This document shows, piece by piece, positions 31,087-41,300 of a stretch of 64,000 nt of DNA. Origin of the DNA: Lautropia sp. (GTDB lineage: Bacteria; Pseudomonadota; Gammaproteobacteria; Burkholderiales; Burkholderiaceae_E); NCBI GenBank assembly GCA_030530775.1, contig JAUMUG010000001.1, forward strand, positions 508,098-572,097, written 5' to 3'. The first letter of the stretch is position 1. Every line of letters begins with the position of its first letter. The notes under the pieces were generated by a model, which saw nothing but the letters and a program-made list of their open reading frames with translations, was not told the DNA's origin and did no database searches. A program made the translations under genes and the position numbers.

Positions 31087-31233
31087 GAGTCTCTCGTGGG
31101 GGCGGTGCCGCGGCCCTCGTCGGGGGCGGCCTGCGGAAAGGCCCGCGCTGACATGCGCAGGACGGGCCTGCATCGGGGCCGGTCCTTCAACCCCGGCTGC
31201 GCACCGGCGGTGCCGGCGCGCAGACTTTTTGCT

Positions 31234-32499
31234 TTACCACTTGCCGCGCTGCACGCGTTTCAGTCTGGCTTCGAGCTTCTTGACGGCATTGGCGCCATCG
31301 GTCTTGCCACTGAGCACCTCGTGAGCCGCGTTCCAGAAGCTCTGGCTGACTTCGTTGTACTTCATGCCGGTCACGGTCGACGGACGAGGTACGGCGTTCT
31401 GCAGTACGCTCAGCAGATCGGCGAAGAAGGGGTTGGCGGCCAGCACGTCCTTGTCTTCGTAAAGCGATGGATAGGTCGGGTTGTACGAGCCTTCGATGGC
31501 GCGCTTCTTCTGAGTCTGCTCGCTGGTCAGGTACATCACCAGTTCGGCCGCCAGCTCGGGGTTGGCCGAATACTTGGAGACGGCCAGCTGCCAGCCGCCC
31601 AGCGCCGCAGCCGCCTTGCCATCGGCACCCGAACCCGCCGGGATGTCGGCCACGCCCACCTTGTCCTTCACGCGGCTGTCCGCACCCTGCGACAGCGACC
31701 AGGCATAAGGCCAGTTGCGCATGAAGGCGGCCTTGCCGTTCTGGAACACACCACGGGCATCCTCTTCGGCGTAGTTCAGTACGCCCTGCGGTGATATGGT
31801 GCCGACCCAGCCGGCTGCCATGTCGAGCGCCTTGGCGGCCTTGTCGTTGTTGATGCTGATGGTGCCGTCCGGCTCGACCACCGAGCCGCCGCCATGGCTG
31901 GCCACCCATTCCAGCGCGTCGCAGGTCAGCCCTTCATAGGCCTTGCCCTGCCAGACGAATCCTTGAAAATCCTTGTCGCCGGCCTTGCGCTCACCTTCCT
32001 GAATGGTGGCGGCGGCCTTCGAGAACTCATCCCAGGTCTTGGGCACCGGCAGATCGTATTTTTCGAGCAGATCCTTGCGGTAGTACATCACGCCGGCATC
32101 GGTGAACCAAGGCATCGCCACCAGCTTGCCGTCGACGGTGTTGTTCTGCACGATGGCCGGAAACTGCTTCTTCTCCTCGCCCTTGGTGTAGGGGGTGAGG
32201 TCCAGCAGGTGGCTGGCGATCATGCCGGGCCACACGACGTCGACCACCACGATGTCCACATCCTTGGATTTGGCGGCAAACAGTTTGCGGTACAGACCGA
32301 GGATATCGGTGCTGGCGGCCGGGATCGACATCAGCTTGACCTTGTGGCCGTTTTCTTTTGCCCAGGTCTCGGCCGCGTTCTTGCAGAACTCGTAGTCTTG
32401 GCCCACGGTGCCGCAGGAAATGGTCAACGTGGCGGCTTGAGCCATGCTGGCGCCAAACAGTGCGGCCGATACCAGTGCAAACTTGAAGGACAGTTTCAT
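31234..32499 (-). CDS. Periplasmic sugar-binding protein of the ABC transporter
   Basis: 421 residues from the ATG at 32499. The signal peptide MKLSFKFALVSAALFGASMAQA ends in a standard AQA cleavage site. The mature protein is an extracellular solute-binding family 1 protein, with Trp/Tyr-rich ligand-site segments (VDVVWPGMIASHLLDLTPY, MPWFTDAGVMYYRKDLLEKY, NWPYAWSL). Trehalose/maltose-type binders such as ThuE or LpqY are the nearest resemblance; with two cytosolic alpha-glucosidases in the operon, an alpha-linked glucose oligosaccharide is the likely ligand. No regulator gene is adjacent. Confidence 0.92.
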   Translation of the reverse strand: MKLSFKFALVSAALFGASMAQAATLTISCGTVGQDYEFCKNAAETWAKENGHKVKLMSIPAASTDILGLYRKLFAAKSKDVDIVVVDVVWPGMIASHLLDLTPYTKGEEKKQFPAIVQNNTVDGKLVAMPWFTDAGVMYYRKDLLEKYDLPVPKTWDEFSKAAATIQEGERKAGDKDFQGFVWQGKAYEGLTCDALEWVASHGGGSVVEPDGTISINNDKAAKALDMAAGWVGTISPQGVLNYAEEDARGVFQNGKAAFMRNWPYAWSLSQGADSRVKDKVGVADIPAGSGADGKAAAALGGWQLAVSKYSANPELAAELVMYLTSEQTQKKRAIEGSYNPTYPSLYEDKDVLAANPFFADLLSVLQNAVPRPSTVTGMKYNEVSQSFWNAAHEVLSGKTDGANAVKKLEARLKRVQRGKW

Positions 32500-32545
32500 G
32501 AGCGTGAGTCTCCGTATCGCGTGATGCGAATGATGAATACCAGCG

Positions 32546-32577
32546 ATCATAACGGGAAATACCGATGCTGGGTATTT
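32546..32577 (-). promoter_or_regulatory. Candidate promoter and operator of the alpha-glucoside operon
   Basis: On the minus strand TATGAT (32551-32546) is a good -10 about 50 bp before the binding-protein start. Immediately upstream lies a perfect 7-bp inverted repeat, AAATACC (32557-32563) and GGTATTT (32571-32577) around a 7-bp centre, which covers the spacer/-35 region. A regulator binding here could block transcription. The -35 itself is poor. Confidence 0.45.
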
Positions 32578-32746
32578 GGGTCGAAGTCGGCCTGCCGATC
32601 CGTTCATGCCGTCGGCTCCCCGGGGAGCGGCCGAAGCGTCCCCGCTGCCGCAAGCCCGATGCCCGGCGGCGATGGCCGTGCAAGAAATCGTTGCCCTGTG
32701 TCGAGCATGGGGGGGCCTCATTCCGTGTCGGGTGTCTGGCAGGTGC

Positions 32747-33187
32747 TCAGTGCAGGTGATCCGGCTGAAGAATGGCAGGCAGTTCGACCTCTCCGGCGGC
32801 CTGAGAGGAATGATGCAGCATCAGCTGCCAGCCGCCGGGGGTGCGCAGGAACACGTTGGTGGCATAGGCCAGAAATTTGTTCGGCAGCTCGGGGTGCCCT
32901 TCGATCTCGAACTGTTCCAGCACGTGATGGACCGAGACGGTGCCGGTCTCGAAGGATTGCAGCTCCTGATAGGACACGCGCACCGGCCCCTGGGTGAACA
33001 CGTCTTCATGGGTTTCTCGGATCGCGTCCTGACCGACCAGGCGTTCCCCGGACGGCAGGATGCAGAGCACCGCATCGTCATTCACCCACACGGACATCAG
33101 CGCTTCGATGTCCGCGTCGGCCAGGGCTTGATAAAAGGTGTTCTGTGCGGCGTTGGCGGAGTGATGAGCGTACGGATTGGATGACAT
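32747..33187 (-). CDS. NTF2-like/SnoaL-like domain protein
   Basis: 146 residues. The pattern of an N-terminal helix (AAQNTFYQALADADIEALMSVW), acidic turn, and curved sheet with VSVHHVLEQFEI and NVFLRTPGGWQLMLHHSS is that of the NTF2-like fold used by DUF4440/SnoaL-like proteins. The paired His in the last strand and the WV/W positions are usual for the family. The substrate cannot be inferred. It is adjacent to the sugar operon but 247 bp upstream of it. Confidence 0.85.
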   Translation of the reverse strand: MSSNPYAHHSANAAQNTFYQALADADIEALMSVWVNDDAVLCILPSGERLVGQDAIRETHEDVFTQGPVRVSYQELQSFETGTVSVHHVLEQFEIEGHPELPNKFLAYATNVFLRTPGGWQLMLHHSSQAAGEVELPAILQPDHLH

Positions 33188-33364
33188 GGCCTTATGGATG
33201 ATGGGTCTGGAATGAAGCAGTGCGCCAGGGGCCTGCGTTTGCGTCCGGCAGTCCGAGCGGCAGAAATCGCGAAGGTCGAAGGTGAAACCGGCCAGGACGG
33301 TGTACGTGGATCGTGTCCTGTCCGTGGTCCGCGATCGTGCCGCGGCCTGCTGCCGGGCGTCACG

Positions 33365-33568
33365 TCAATGGCCGCGCCCAAGCTCGACCCCCGGTTTCAG
33401 CCGGTACACCGTGTTGCAGTACGGGCATCGGGCCGAGCCGTTCCTGGTCACGTCCAGAAATACCCGGGGATGCTGGTTCCAGAGCGTCATCTCGGGATTC
33501 GGGCAGAACGCGGGCAGGTCGGCTGCGTCCAGTTCGACGGGGGCTGTGTGAAGGGCGGACTGGTTCAT
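33365..33568 (-). CDS. CHCC-type zinc-finger protein (NDUFS6-like)
   Basis: 67 residues. The zinc ligands fit the zf-CHCC pattern: Cys in AFCPNPEM, His in WNQHPRVFL, and the CxxC in ARCPYCNTVYRL. This small protein is widespread in betaproteobacteria. The family relates to the mitochondrial complex I accessory subunit NDUFS6, but the bacterial function is unknown. It lies between the NTF2-like gene and glnE. Confidence 0.88.
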   Translation of the reverse strand: MNQSALHTAPVELDAADLPAFCPNPEMTLWNQHPRVFLDVTRNGSARCPYCNTVYRLKPGVELGRGH

Positions 33569-33782
33569 GATGCGGTGCTTGATGGAGACGTCCCGATGAT
33601 TCTACCGCTCCCGCTGCCAGGTGCCCGGCCGGAGAGACAGATATCCGGTCGGAGAAATCACGGCCTTCGGGCCATGAAGCCATGTGCGCCGGATCGCGCG
33701 CCTGCGGGAGCGAATGCCGCAGTGACGGTATGGATCGGCCCGCGGTATTCCTGTAGTCTCCTCTGCTCACGACCGGGGCCGC

Positions 33783-36700
33783 CTACGCCGATTTCATCCC
33801 GTCGGTGCCCAGCAGCTGCTGCCACAGCTCCCGTACCGCGGCCGCTTCGGATGCCACCTGCGCATGCGGCACCCGTGCCCGCCGGGCGTCGTTCAGGCGC
33901 AGCTCGTGCTGCAGCTGTCGATAGCGCCGATAGGCATCGCCGATGACGTAGCCCTGCTCGGGCCGTATCAGGCCTGCGGCGGACGCCCGGCGCAGCAGTT
34001 CGATATTGCCCTTGTTGTCCAGCAGTTCCGGAAAACGATGGCTGAAGGCCAGCACCAAGTACTGCACCATGAACTCGATGTCGACCATGCCACCCGGATC
34101 GTGCTTGATGTCGAACAGGCCGCTGTCGTTCGGATGCCCGTCGTGCATCTTCCGACGCATGCTGCGGATTTCTTCGGCCAGCGGGGCCTGATCACGGGCC
34201 TTGGCCAGGATCCCGGCACGCAAGGTCTCGAAGAACCGGCCGATGGATGGTGTGCCGGCACAATGGCGGGCACGGGTCAGCGCCTGGTGTTCCCAGACCC
34301 AGGCTGCTTCCTGCTGATAAACCTCGAAAGCCTGCCGGCTGGAGACCAGCATACCGGCGTTGCCATTCGGGCGCAGGCGCAGATCGACTTCGAACAGCGT
34401 ACCGGCCGCCGTGCGGGTCTGCAGCCAGCCCGCCATCCGCTGGGCCAGCTGCGCATAGAAGCGTGGTGCATCCTCGTGCGGGTCATCGTACAAATACACC
34501 AGATCCAGATCGGAGGCATAGCCCAGTTCCTTGCCGCCCAGCCGGCCGTAGGCGATCACGGCGAACTGCGGGTCGGGTCGGTGCCGGCGCGGCATGTTGC
34601 GCCAGACCAGTTCCAGTGTGATCTCCAGCACCGCATCGGCCAGCGCACTCAGCTGGTCACTCAGATGCTCGACCGTCAGCCGCTGCTCCAGATCCTGGGC
34701 CAGCAGTTTGAACACTGCCCCATGATGAGCCTCGCGCATCACATCCATCTGGCGCTCGATGTCCGGGGCCGGCTGGCCGTCGGCATCGGTCACACCGGCC
34801 AGCACCGTCGCTGCCAGCTGTTCGCGCAAATCCCGGGCCCAGCGGGTCACATCCAGTGCTTCCAGCAGGTGTCCGTCCAGCAGCTCGTCGATCACGATCG
34901 GATGGCTCTTCAGATAATCGCTGGCCCAGCGGGTTTTGCCGATCATCCGCAGCAGGTGCCTGAAAGCATCCGGATGCTGGGCCAGCAGGCTCAGGTAGAC
35001 CGACCGGCCCGCGATCGACTCCAGAAAATCGCAGAGCCGGCCGATCAGCACCGACGGTGCACAGGGGCTCCCCGGCAGGCCGGTCTGCGCCAGCGCCTCG
35101 TTCAGCAGAAACTCGATCTGCTGCTGCGAACTTTCCCGTGCCCGGCGATAGGCATGTGATTCGCGCAGTGCCAGAACCCGGCGCTGGCTTTCCGCGTCGA
35201 CGGCTGCCGGGGCCGTGCCGGCACCGAGCCCGGACGGGACCGGGTGGACGGAAGTGGGTTCGGTCGGCAGACTCGTGGAGACGGGCGGCGGGTTCTGCCC
35301 GCTGCCATCGATGCCATGAGCCGTCCCGCGCACGTCACGGATGCCGCTGCTGCCGGTGCTGCCACTGTAGCCGGTGCTCGCAGTGTTTCCGGAGCTTCCG
35401 TTGCGTCCATGGGTATCTTCACGCCCATCGTGTCCATGCCGACATCGCTCCGCCCGGGTATCCACGACGGCGCAGTGGCCCGCCCGGGCATTCGTACCGA
35501 AAGCGGGGTCCGTCGTGGCATCGTCGTCGGACGGATGCCTGGCCTCGAACCCGGTGCCAGGACCCGTGCCGTCGTGTCTTTCCGCCATCTCGCTCGCCAG
35601 CGCCTTGGCCGGCGCCAGCAGCGCATCGAAGACCTCGCTGACCGATTCGCGGGCCGTATGCAGCTGCCGGTCGAAGTCCGCCGTCGTCATGCCCAGCATG
35701 GTGCCAATCGCTGCATGTTGCGCCGGTTCGTCGGACAGCCAGTGGGTCTGTGCATCTTCCTGATACTGCAGGGCGTGCTCGACCCGGCGTAGCAGATGCC
35801 AGGCCGGCAACAGCGCATCGACCTGCTCGGCTTCCAGCAGCCGCCGCTGGGCCAGGCGCTGCAGCGCCTTCGGGGTGCTGCGTTCGCGCAACGAGGCATC
35901 TCGGCCGCCACGCACGATCTGGAACAGCTGTGCGCAGAACTCGATCTCCCGGATGCCGCCCCGGCCCAGCTTCACATCGAAGCCGGCATTGTCGCTGCGG
36001 GCACGGCGCGTCTCGGTCTTGCCCGCTTCCAGCCGGATCATGCCGTGCAGTTTGTTCAGCGCGGTGAAGGCCGGAAAATCCAGATAACGGCGGAATACGA
36101 AAGGCAGTACCCGTTGCATCAGTGCCTGCTCATCGGCACGGGTGGCTTCTGCCGGTGCCAGCCGGGTACGTCCGATCACCCGGCCCTTCAGCCAGGCAAA
36201 ACGCTCCCATTCACGCCCCTGTTCCACGAAATAGCTGCCCAGCGCGGGCAGGGTGCAGATCAGAGGGCCGCTGTCGCCATAAGGGCGCAGCCGGGTATCG
36301 ACCCGGAACACGAAACCGTCGGCAGTCACCGCCGACAGCAGTTGGTTCACCCGTTTGGCCAGCCGTTCCATGACCATCGGATTCTCGCCCCGGTCGCGGG
36401 CCACATAGATCAGATCGATGTCGGAGGAGACATTGAGTTCGCCGCCGCCCAGCTTGCCCATGCCCACCACCAGCAAATCCTGTGGCTGACCGGCACTGTC
36501 CAGTGGCTGCCTGCCGTGATCGCGCAGCTCCTCGGCCGCCACATCCAGCGCATACTGCACCGCCACCTCGGCCCAGTGGGTGACGGCGCCCAGCACCTCT
36601 TCCAGTGGAGCCTGGCCCGTCACGTCGCGTTCGATGATCGCCATCATCAGCAGATTGCGAAAGCGGCGCAGCGCCACCTCCGGCGCCTGGCCCAGCTGCA

Positions 36701-36860
36701 GCTGCTGGCTCCAGGCCACGTCGATCAGCGCCGGCGTCAGCGCCGACGACACCAGCCGATCCAGTGCGTCCAGCCCATCCCCCTGGCGATTGCCCAATGG
36801 GAACAGCGCCCGGCGAAAAAAAGCGCTGTGTTCTTCGGCTTGATAAATGGGGGCGTTCAT
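33783..36860 (-). CDS. glnE: Bifunctional glutamine synthetase adenylyltransferase/deadenylase GlnE
   Basis: 1025 residues from the ATG at 36860 (MNAPIYQAEEHSAFF); the open frame extends a further 411 codons upstream but only as antisense to the acyltransferase gene. GlnE adenylylates and deadenylylates glutamine synthetase in response to PII. The two nucleotidyltransferase motifs are GKLGGGELNVSSDIDLIY (about residue 115-145) and GRLGGKELGYASDLDLVY (about 765-785). An unusual Gly/Ser/His-rich low-complexity insertion of roughly 130 residues (about 430-560; nt 35180-35590) separates the two halves. Confidence 0.95.
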   Translation of the reverse strand: MNAPIYQAEEHSAFFRRALFPLGNRQGDGLDALDRLVSSALTPALIDVAWSQQLQLGQAPEVALRRFRNLLMMAIIERDVTGQAPLEEVLGAVTHWAEVAVQYALDVAAEELRDHGRQPLDSAGQPQDLLVVGMGKLGGGELNVSSDIDLIYVARDRGENPMVMERLAKRVNQLLSAVTADGFVFRVDTRLRPYGDSGPLICTLPALGSYFVEQGREWERFAWLKGRVIGRTRLAPAEATRADEQALMQRVLPFVFRRYLDFPAFTALNKLHGMIRLEAGKTETRRARSDNAGFDVKLGRGGIREIEFCAQLFQIVRGGRDASLRERSTPKALQRLAQRRLLEAEQVDALLPAWHLLRRVEHALQYQEDAQTHWLSDEPAQHAAIGTMLGMTTADFDRQLHTARESVSEVFDALLAPAKALASEMAERHDGTGPGTGFEARHPSDDDATTDPAFGTNARAGHCAVVDTRAERCRHGHDGREDTHGRNGSSGNTASTGYSGSTGSSGIRDVRGTAHGIDGSGQNPPPVSTSLPTEPTSVHPVPSGLGAGTAPAAVDAESQRRVLALRESHAYRRARESSQQQIEFLLNEALAQTGLPGSPCAPSVLIGRLCDFLESIAGRSVYLSLLAQHPDAFRHLLRMIGKTRWASDYLKSHPIVIDELLDGHLLEALDVTRWARDLREQLAATVLAGVTDADGQPAPDIERQMDVMREAHHGAVFKLLAQDLEQRLTVEHLSDQLSALADAVLEITLELVWRNMPRRHRPDPQFAVIAYGRLGGKELGYASDLDLVYLYDDPHEDAPRFYAQLAQRMAGWLQTRTAAGTLFEVDLRLRPNGNAGMLVSSRQAFEVYQQEAAWVWEHQALTRARHCAGTPSIGRFFETLRAGILAKARDQAPLAEEIRSMRRKMHDGHPNDSGLFDIKHDPGGMVDIEFMVQYLVLAFSHRFPELLDNKGNIELLRRASAAGLIRPEQGYVIGDAYRRYRQLQHELRLNDARRARVPHAQVASEAAAVRELWQQLLGTDGMKSA

Positions 36861-37160
36861 GATGGCGGGCAGGGGGGCTTGAACAGACCTCAGCGTAGCA
36901 CTCAAGGCTTGGCGCAGGAAACGGCCGTTGCGTGGAAGAAAGTGGGGGCCGGGTGGACATGTGCCCGCTTGCGGCCGGGATTTGTTACTCTTTCGCCTGT
37001 TTTGACGGATGCTGTTTCGATTTTGTATCGGCGCCTGCAGGTCAGGCGCTGGTGCCCATCTCTTGGCCGATGTCGGCAGGGTGACGGAGGCGCATCGGTA
37101 CGGCGATGACCATGGCGCTTCGGCACGGTGTGCACTGTTTGTATGTAAGGGTTCCCGATC
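36861..37160. other. Divergent intergenic region between glnE and the acyltransferase gene
   Basis: About 300 bp. A TTGACG near 37003-37008 followed by GTATCG/TATCGG about 17-18 bp later could form a plus-strand promoter for the acyltransferase, but the match is weak. No gene-like frame is supported. Confidence 0.35.
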
Positions 37161-38327
37161 TTGATCCGCTCGATTGAAGGTTTGCGCGGCTTGGCCGCGT
37201 TGATGGTGGTGTTCTTTCACGCCTATGTCTTGGGGCGCTGGGGAGGCACCCCTGCCACCTGGGGGTTGGTGCAGAATGCCTGGCTGTTCGTCGATCTGTT
37301 CTTCGTGATCAGTGGCGTCATCATGGCCGCCGTCTATGGTGGGCGGCTGCACTCCGGCACCCAGCTGCGCGGCTTCTTCATCAAGCGTTTCTTCCGCCTC
37401 TACCCATTGCACCTGGTCACCACGCTCACGGCCATCGGTGCCTCGATCTTCGTGCAGAGCAGCAAATGGGGGCTGGCTCAGTTCGGCATCCAGCTCGGTG
37501 GCGAAAAAGCCTTCGCCGCCGACTTCTTCAGCCTGCCATATTTCATCCTGGAGCTGGTGATGCTGCAGGGCGTAGGTATCATGACCGAAGCTCTGCACAA
37601 CTATCCTTCGTGGTCGTTGTCGGTCGAATTCTGGATTTATCTGATCTTCGCCTGCCTGTTCTTCAAAGTGCGTTCGATCCGTGCGCGGCTTTGGATCAGT
37701 GCCGCCACCGTGGTCGCCTGTCTGGTCTACTTCGTCCAGCCCGGCACCGGTCTGCCGGCACGGCCTTTCACCTCCGACGTGCATGGCCTGCCACGGGGCC
37801 TGCTGAGCTTTTTCCTGGGCGTGTTGATCTGGTATGGCTGGGAACGTATCCGCGGTCTGTCGGCACGTCAGCCCGTCTGGGTGCTGAGTCTGATCCAGCT
37901 CGCAACCACGGCGGTGGCTCTCTGGCTCGTCGGCATCCGCGGTGAGCTGGGTGCGTTGGTCTATGCCATTCCCTTCGCCTTCGGCGCCCTGGTCTGGTCG
38001 GTGCTGCCCGATCGTGGCGGTATCGCCACCCTGTTGCAGTCCCGACCCCTGCAATGGCTGGGGGTACACAGCTATTCGATCTATCTGGTGCACGTCACCG
38101 TGCTGACCATCTTCGAGTGGCCGGGCCGCCGCTTCGACGAGCCCTTCAAGTACGTCATCCTGCTCGTCTTCGTCGTCGCCGTCTTCATCGCTTCGATGAT
38201 CAGCTACCGTTGGATCGAAGTGCCTTGGCGCGAACGCGGCCGCCAGCTGGCCGACAGCCTGAATCCCGAAAACCGCCTCGGGAGCGATGAGGGCCTGGAC
38301 CCCGGGGATCGCGCCAGGAAGACGTGA
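37161..38327 (+). CDS. Acyltransferase 3 family membrane protein (OafA-like)
   Basis: 388 residues, beginning at a TTG (37161). The family N-terminus IRSIEGLRGLAALMVVFFHA starts right there, and the in-frame ATG at 37143 is followed directly by TAA. About ten membrane helices follow. The catalytic His is in VVFFHAYV, and the RFFRLYPLH motif is conserved. Such proteins O-acylate lipopolysaccharide, exopolysaccharide or peptidoglycan-linked sugars in the inner membrane. It is convergent with the large adhesin gene. Confidence 0.92.
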   Translation: MIRSIEGLRGLAALMVVFFHAYVLGRWGGTPATWGLVQNAWLFVDLFFVISGVIMAAVYGGRLHSGTQLRGFFIKRFFRLYPLHLVTTLTAIGASIFVQSSKWGLAQFGIQLGGEKAFAADFFSLPYFILELVMLQGVGIMTEALHNYPSWSLSVEFWIYLIFACLFFKVRSIRARLWISAATVVACLVYFVQPGTGLPARPFTSDVHGLPRGLLSFFLGVLIWYGWERIRGLSARQPVWVLSLIQLATTAVALWLVGIRGELGALVYAIPFAFGALVWSVLPDRGGIATLLQSRPLQWLGVHSYSIYLVHVTVLTIFEWPGRRFDEPFKYVILLVFVVAVFIASMISYRWIEVPWRERGRQLADSLNPENRLGSDEGLDPGDRARKT

Positions 38328-38330
38328 GCC

Positions 38331-38349
38331 CGGCCCCGGGGCGGGGCCG
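38331..38349. terminator. GC hairpin between convergent genes
   Basis: CGGCCCC (38331-38337) and GGGGCCG (38343-38349) form a perfect 7-bp stem. It lies between the stop codons of the acyltransferase and the large adhesin. No T run follows, so intrinsic termination is uncertain. Confidence 0.35.
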
Positions 38350-38384
38350 TCGGCGAGCCGGGCCGACGCTGAGGTGGCCGGTGG

Positions 38385-41300
38385 TTACAGCAGCGGTGGC
38401 GTCAGCGGGGCTTCCAGCAGTGGGTCGATGGTGTCCAGGTGGATACCGATCGTGTTCGTTGCCGTGTATGGCGCTGGCTGCATGAACGTCGCCGTGCCGT
38501 TGCCGGATACCCGGGCCTCGGCTGGCACATCGCTTTCGAGAGCCAGGGCCCCGGTACCGTCGATCGCTCCGATCACGGCTTCGAGACCGGCCCCCGATTC
38601 ACCGATCACCACTTTGCCTGGCTCGGCTTCGGTCACGGTGATCGTCTGTTCCACGGTGCCCGCCACCTTCTGGTTGCCCGGCAGGCTCGGGTCGTCGTGA
38701 TTCTCTTCGCCGGTGCCGTCGAGAGACTGCGTGAGCCGCCAGCCCTGTACTTCCTGGAAGGTGAAGGTACCGCCATTGTTGTGGGTGGTGTCCCAGACCA
38801 GTCGGCTCAGGTTGTCTTCACCCACGATGTAACCGGCATGGACTTCATAGAAATTGCCGTTTTCGTGATGCAACCGCAGCGGGATCGTGTAGTTCTCATA
38901 CTCGATCACGAAACCTTCGAGCCGTTCGGCCGTGCTGTCGGCATGGAACCAGGTGTCCTTGCTGCCGCCGATATCGGAGTTGCCGAAGAAGACGCGATCC
39001 AGCCAGCTGCCCTCCCAGCTTTCGTCGATGGACAGCAGCTTGCCGTTGGCCGCCTCGGCGCGGGCTGCCGCTTCGGCCTTGCTCAGACCGCCGTCCACCT
39101 TGATCAGCTCATAGGCGTGGGGCTTTTCTCCCGGGTACCGGCTGACGTTTTCCCAGTCGATGATGCGCATATTGCTGTCATGCTCGTCATTTTCATAAGC
39201 CAGCGAATTGCCGATCTTGAAGTAACGTTTCTGATCGTCGATGTCTCCCGAGCCGGTGCGCAGGAAGATTTCGCGTGGCAGGTAAGTGAGCCCATCATTG
39301 ACAGCGGTGGCTTCGGTCGTCGGCCGGTCCGCATCATATTCGCTCAGCGTCGCCTTGGGCGGGGCGCCTTCGTCCACGCTGACCTTCTGTATCGGGCTGC
39401 CGATGATGGTGCTCCCGTTCTGGTCCAGTGCCTGGAAAGTGATGCTCCCACCGCTGTTGGTGCCTGCATCCCAGCGAATCCTGCCGAAATCGGCGGCCGC
39501 CACGATACTGCCTTCGACGATTTCCTCCACCTGGCCGTTGCCCCGGTCGATCGTCAATGCCGATCGGTCAGTGGCTTTGTCATCGTTCTCGACGATGCCC
39601 CGGGGGCTGGCCGTGGCGGGCATGATCCGGATGAACGCCGGCTCTCTCAGGGCATCGGTGCCGGCGAATACGCTCCGGTCGATCAGACCGTTCTGTTCCC
39701 AACCGATCGTGATGCTTTGCGAAGCGGGATAGACCGGTGCCGGTGGTGATTCATGGATGGTGACCGTTTGAGCGGTCGCGCCTTCGATGTCACGTCCCTG
39801 ACTGTCGACGGGCATGAAGCGGAAGCTGCCGCCGTCGTTGTGCGTGGTGCTCCAGACGATATTGCTGAAGTCCGCAGCCATGACGACGGACAGAGTGTCC
39901 AGTTCCAGATTTGCACTGCGGCCGCTGGTGCCCGGTTTCAGATAGAGCGGGGTTGCCTCGGGGTCCGTGTCACCGATGTCGTCGATGCTCAGGATGCGAA
40001 TGCCCGCAGCCTGGGGTTTGGGCTTGGCCGCAGAGGTGTTGCCACTGAAGGAGCTGGTCGTGAACATGGCATCCGAACCGTTGGCCACCCGCTTACTGTG
40101 GCTGACGCCGGTGTAGTCTGGCACACCCGGGGACTCATAAATCGTCACCGTCTGCTCGCCGACGCCCAGAATCGGCTTGCCGTTCCCGTCCAGCGGTACG
40201 AAGCGCAGGGTGCCGCCTTCGTTTTCGGCCGCATTCCAGCTCAGCCGGCCAAAGTCATTCTGCTCGATGATCGAGCCCGAAGTCACCGGGGTCGGGCCTC
40301 TATCGTTGCTGTCCAGTATCAAGCCTTGCGCACCGTTGCCGGTGGGGTTGAGGGCCTCGTACTCGATACGGATTTTGGCGGGCGCCTCGCCGGCTTCGTT
40401 GCCGGTGAACAGGTCTGCCGGCAGGTTCTTGCTGCCATCCAGTGCCACGCCCACTTCGCGGCCGACCTCCGGATAGACCGGTGCCGGAGCCGATTCGTAC
40501 ACCGTGATGGTCTGCTCGGTCGAGCCGGCGATCTGCCGGCCTTCGGCCGTGACCGGCACGAAGCGGAAGCTGCCGCCGCCGTTGCCCGCCGTGTTCCAGC
40601 GGACGTTGGCAAAGTCGTCGAAATCGACCACGCTGCCGGCGCTCAGCACCCGTGTGCCGCTGGCGCCGTTCAGCACCAGCGGTCCGGATGTGCCGCTGCC
40701 ATCGGCGTCGCTGCCCGGCACATCGATGGCCACGATCTTGATCCCCGCAGGTAGATAACCATTGTGGCCGGCAAAGGTGCCCCCGACGAAGCGCAATGTG
40801 CCGCCGTGTTCCACCATGATCGGCGCAGGATCGAGGTCGTAGAAGGGCGCGACCGGATCTTCGATGATGGTGACGGTGCGCCCCACTGTTTGGCCCGTGG
40901 CATCGATGATCGGTTCACGTGCCATATCCAATGCGACGAAACGGAAACTGCCGCCTTCGTTGTTGGCCAGATTCCATTGCAACTTGTCGAAGAGGTCGGC
41001 GGAAAACACATCGCCCACCTCCACCGCCCTGGGGGCTTCACCACCCGGGCCGTCTTCGTCGATCCTCAGGCTGGGGGCATCGGTGGGGAGCGGTTTGCGT
41101 GGCTCGATCGCCTCGATACGGATCAAAGCGGGGGTGCCGTTTTCATTCGATCCGATGAAATCGTTCCGATCCAGCGTCAGCACACCGTTATGAACCCCAT
41201 ACTTTTCGATGCTGGCCGTGTCATAGAAGGGCGCCGCCGGCAATTCATGGATGCGGATGGTCTGCGTCCGGCTGCCCAGAACCGGTGTGCCATCGGCCAG

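Noticed and set aside
36861..38093. N-terminal extension of the glnE frame by 411 codons
   Set aside because: It is antisense to the acyltransferase gene; the conserved GlnE sequence starts at MNAPIYQ (36860).
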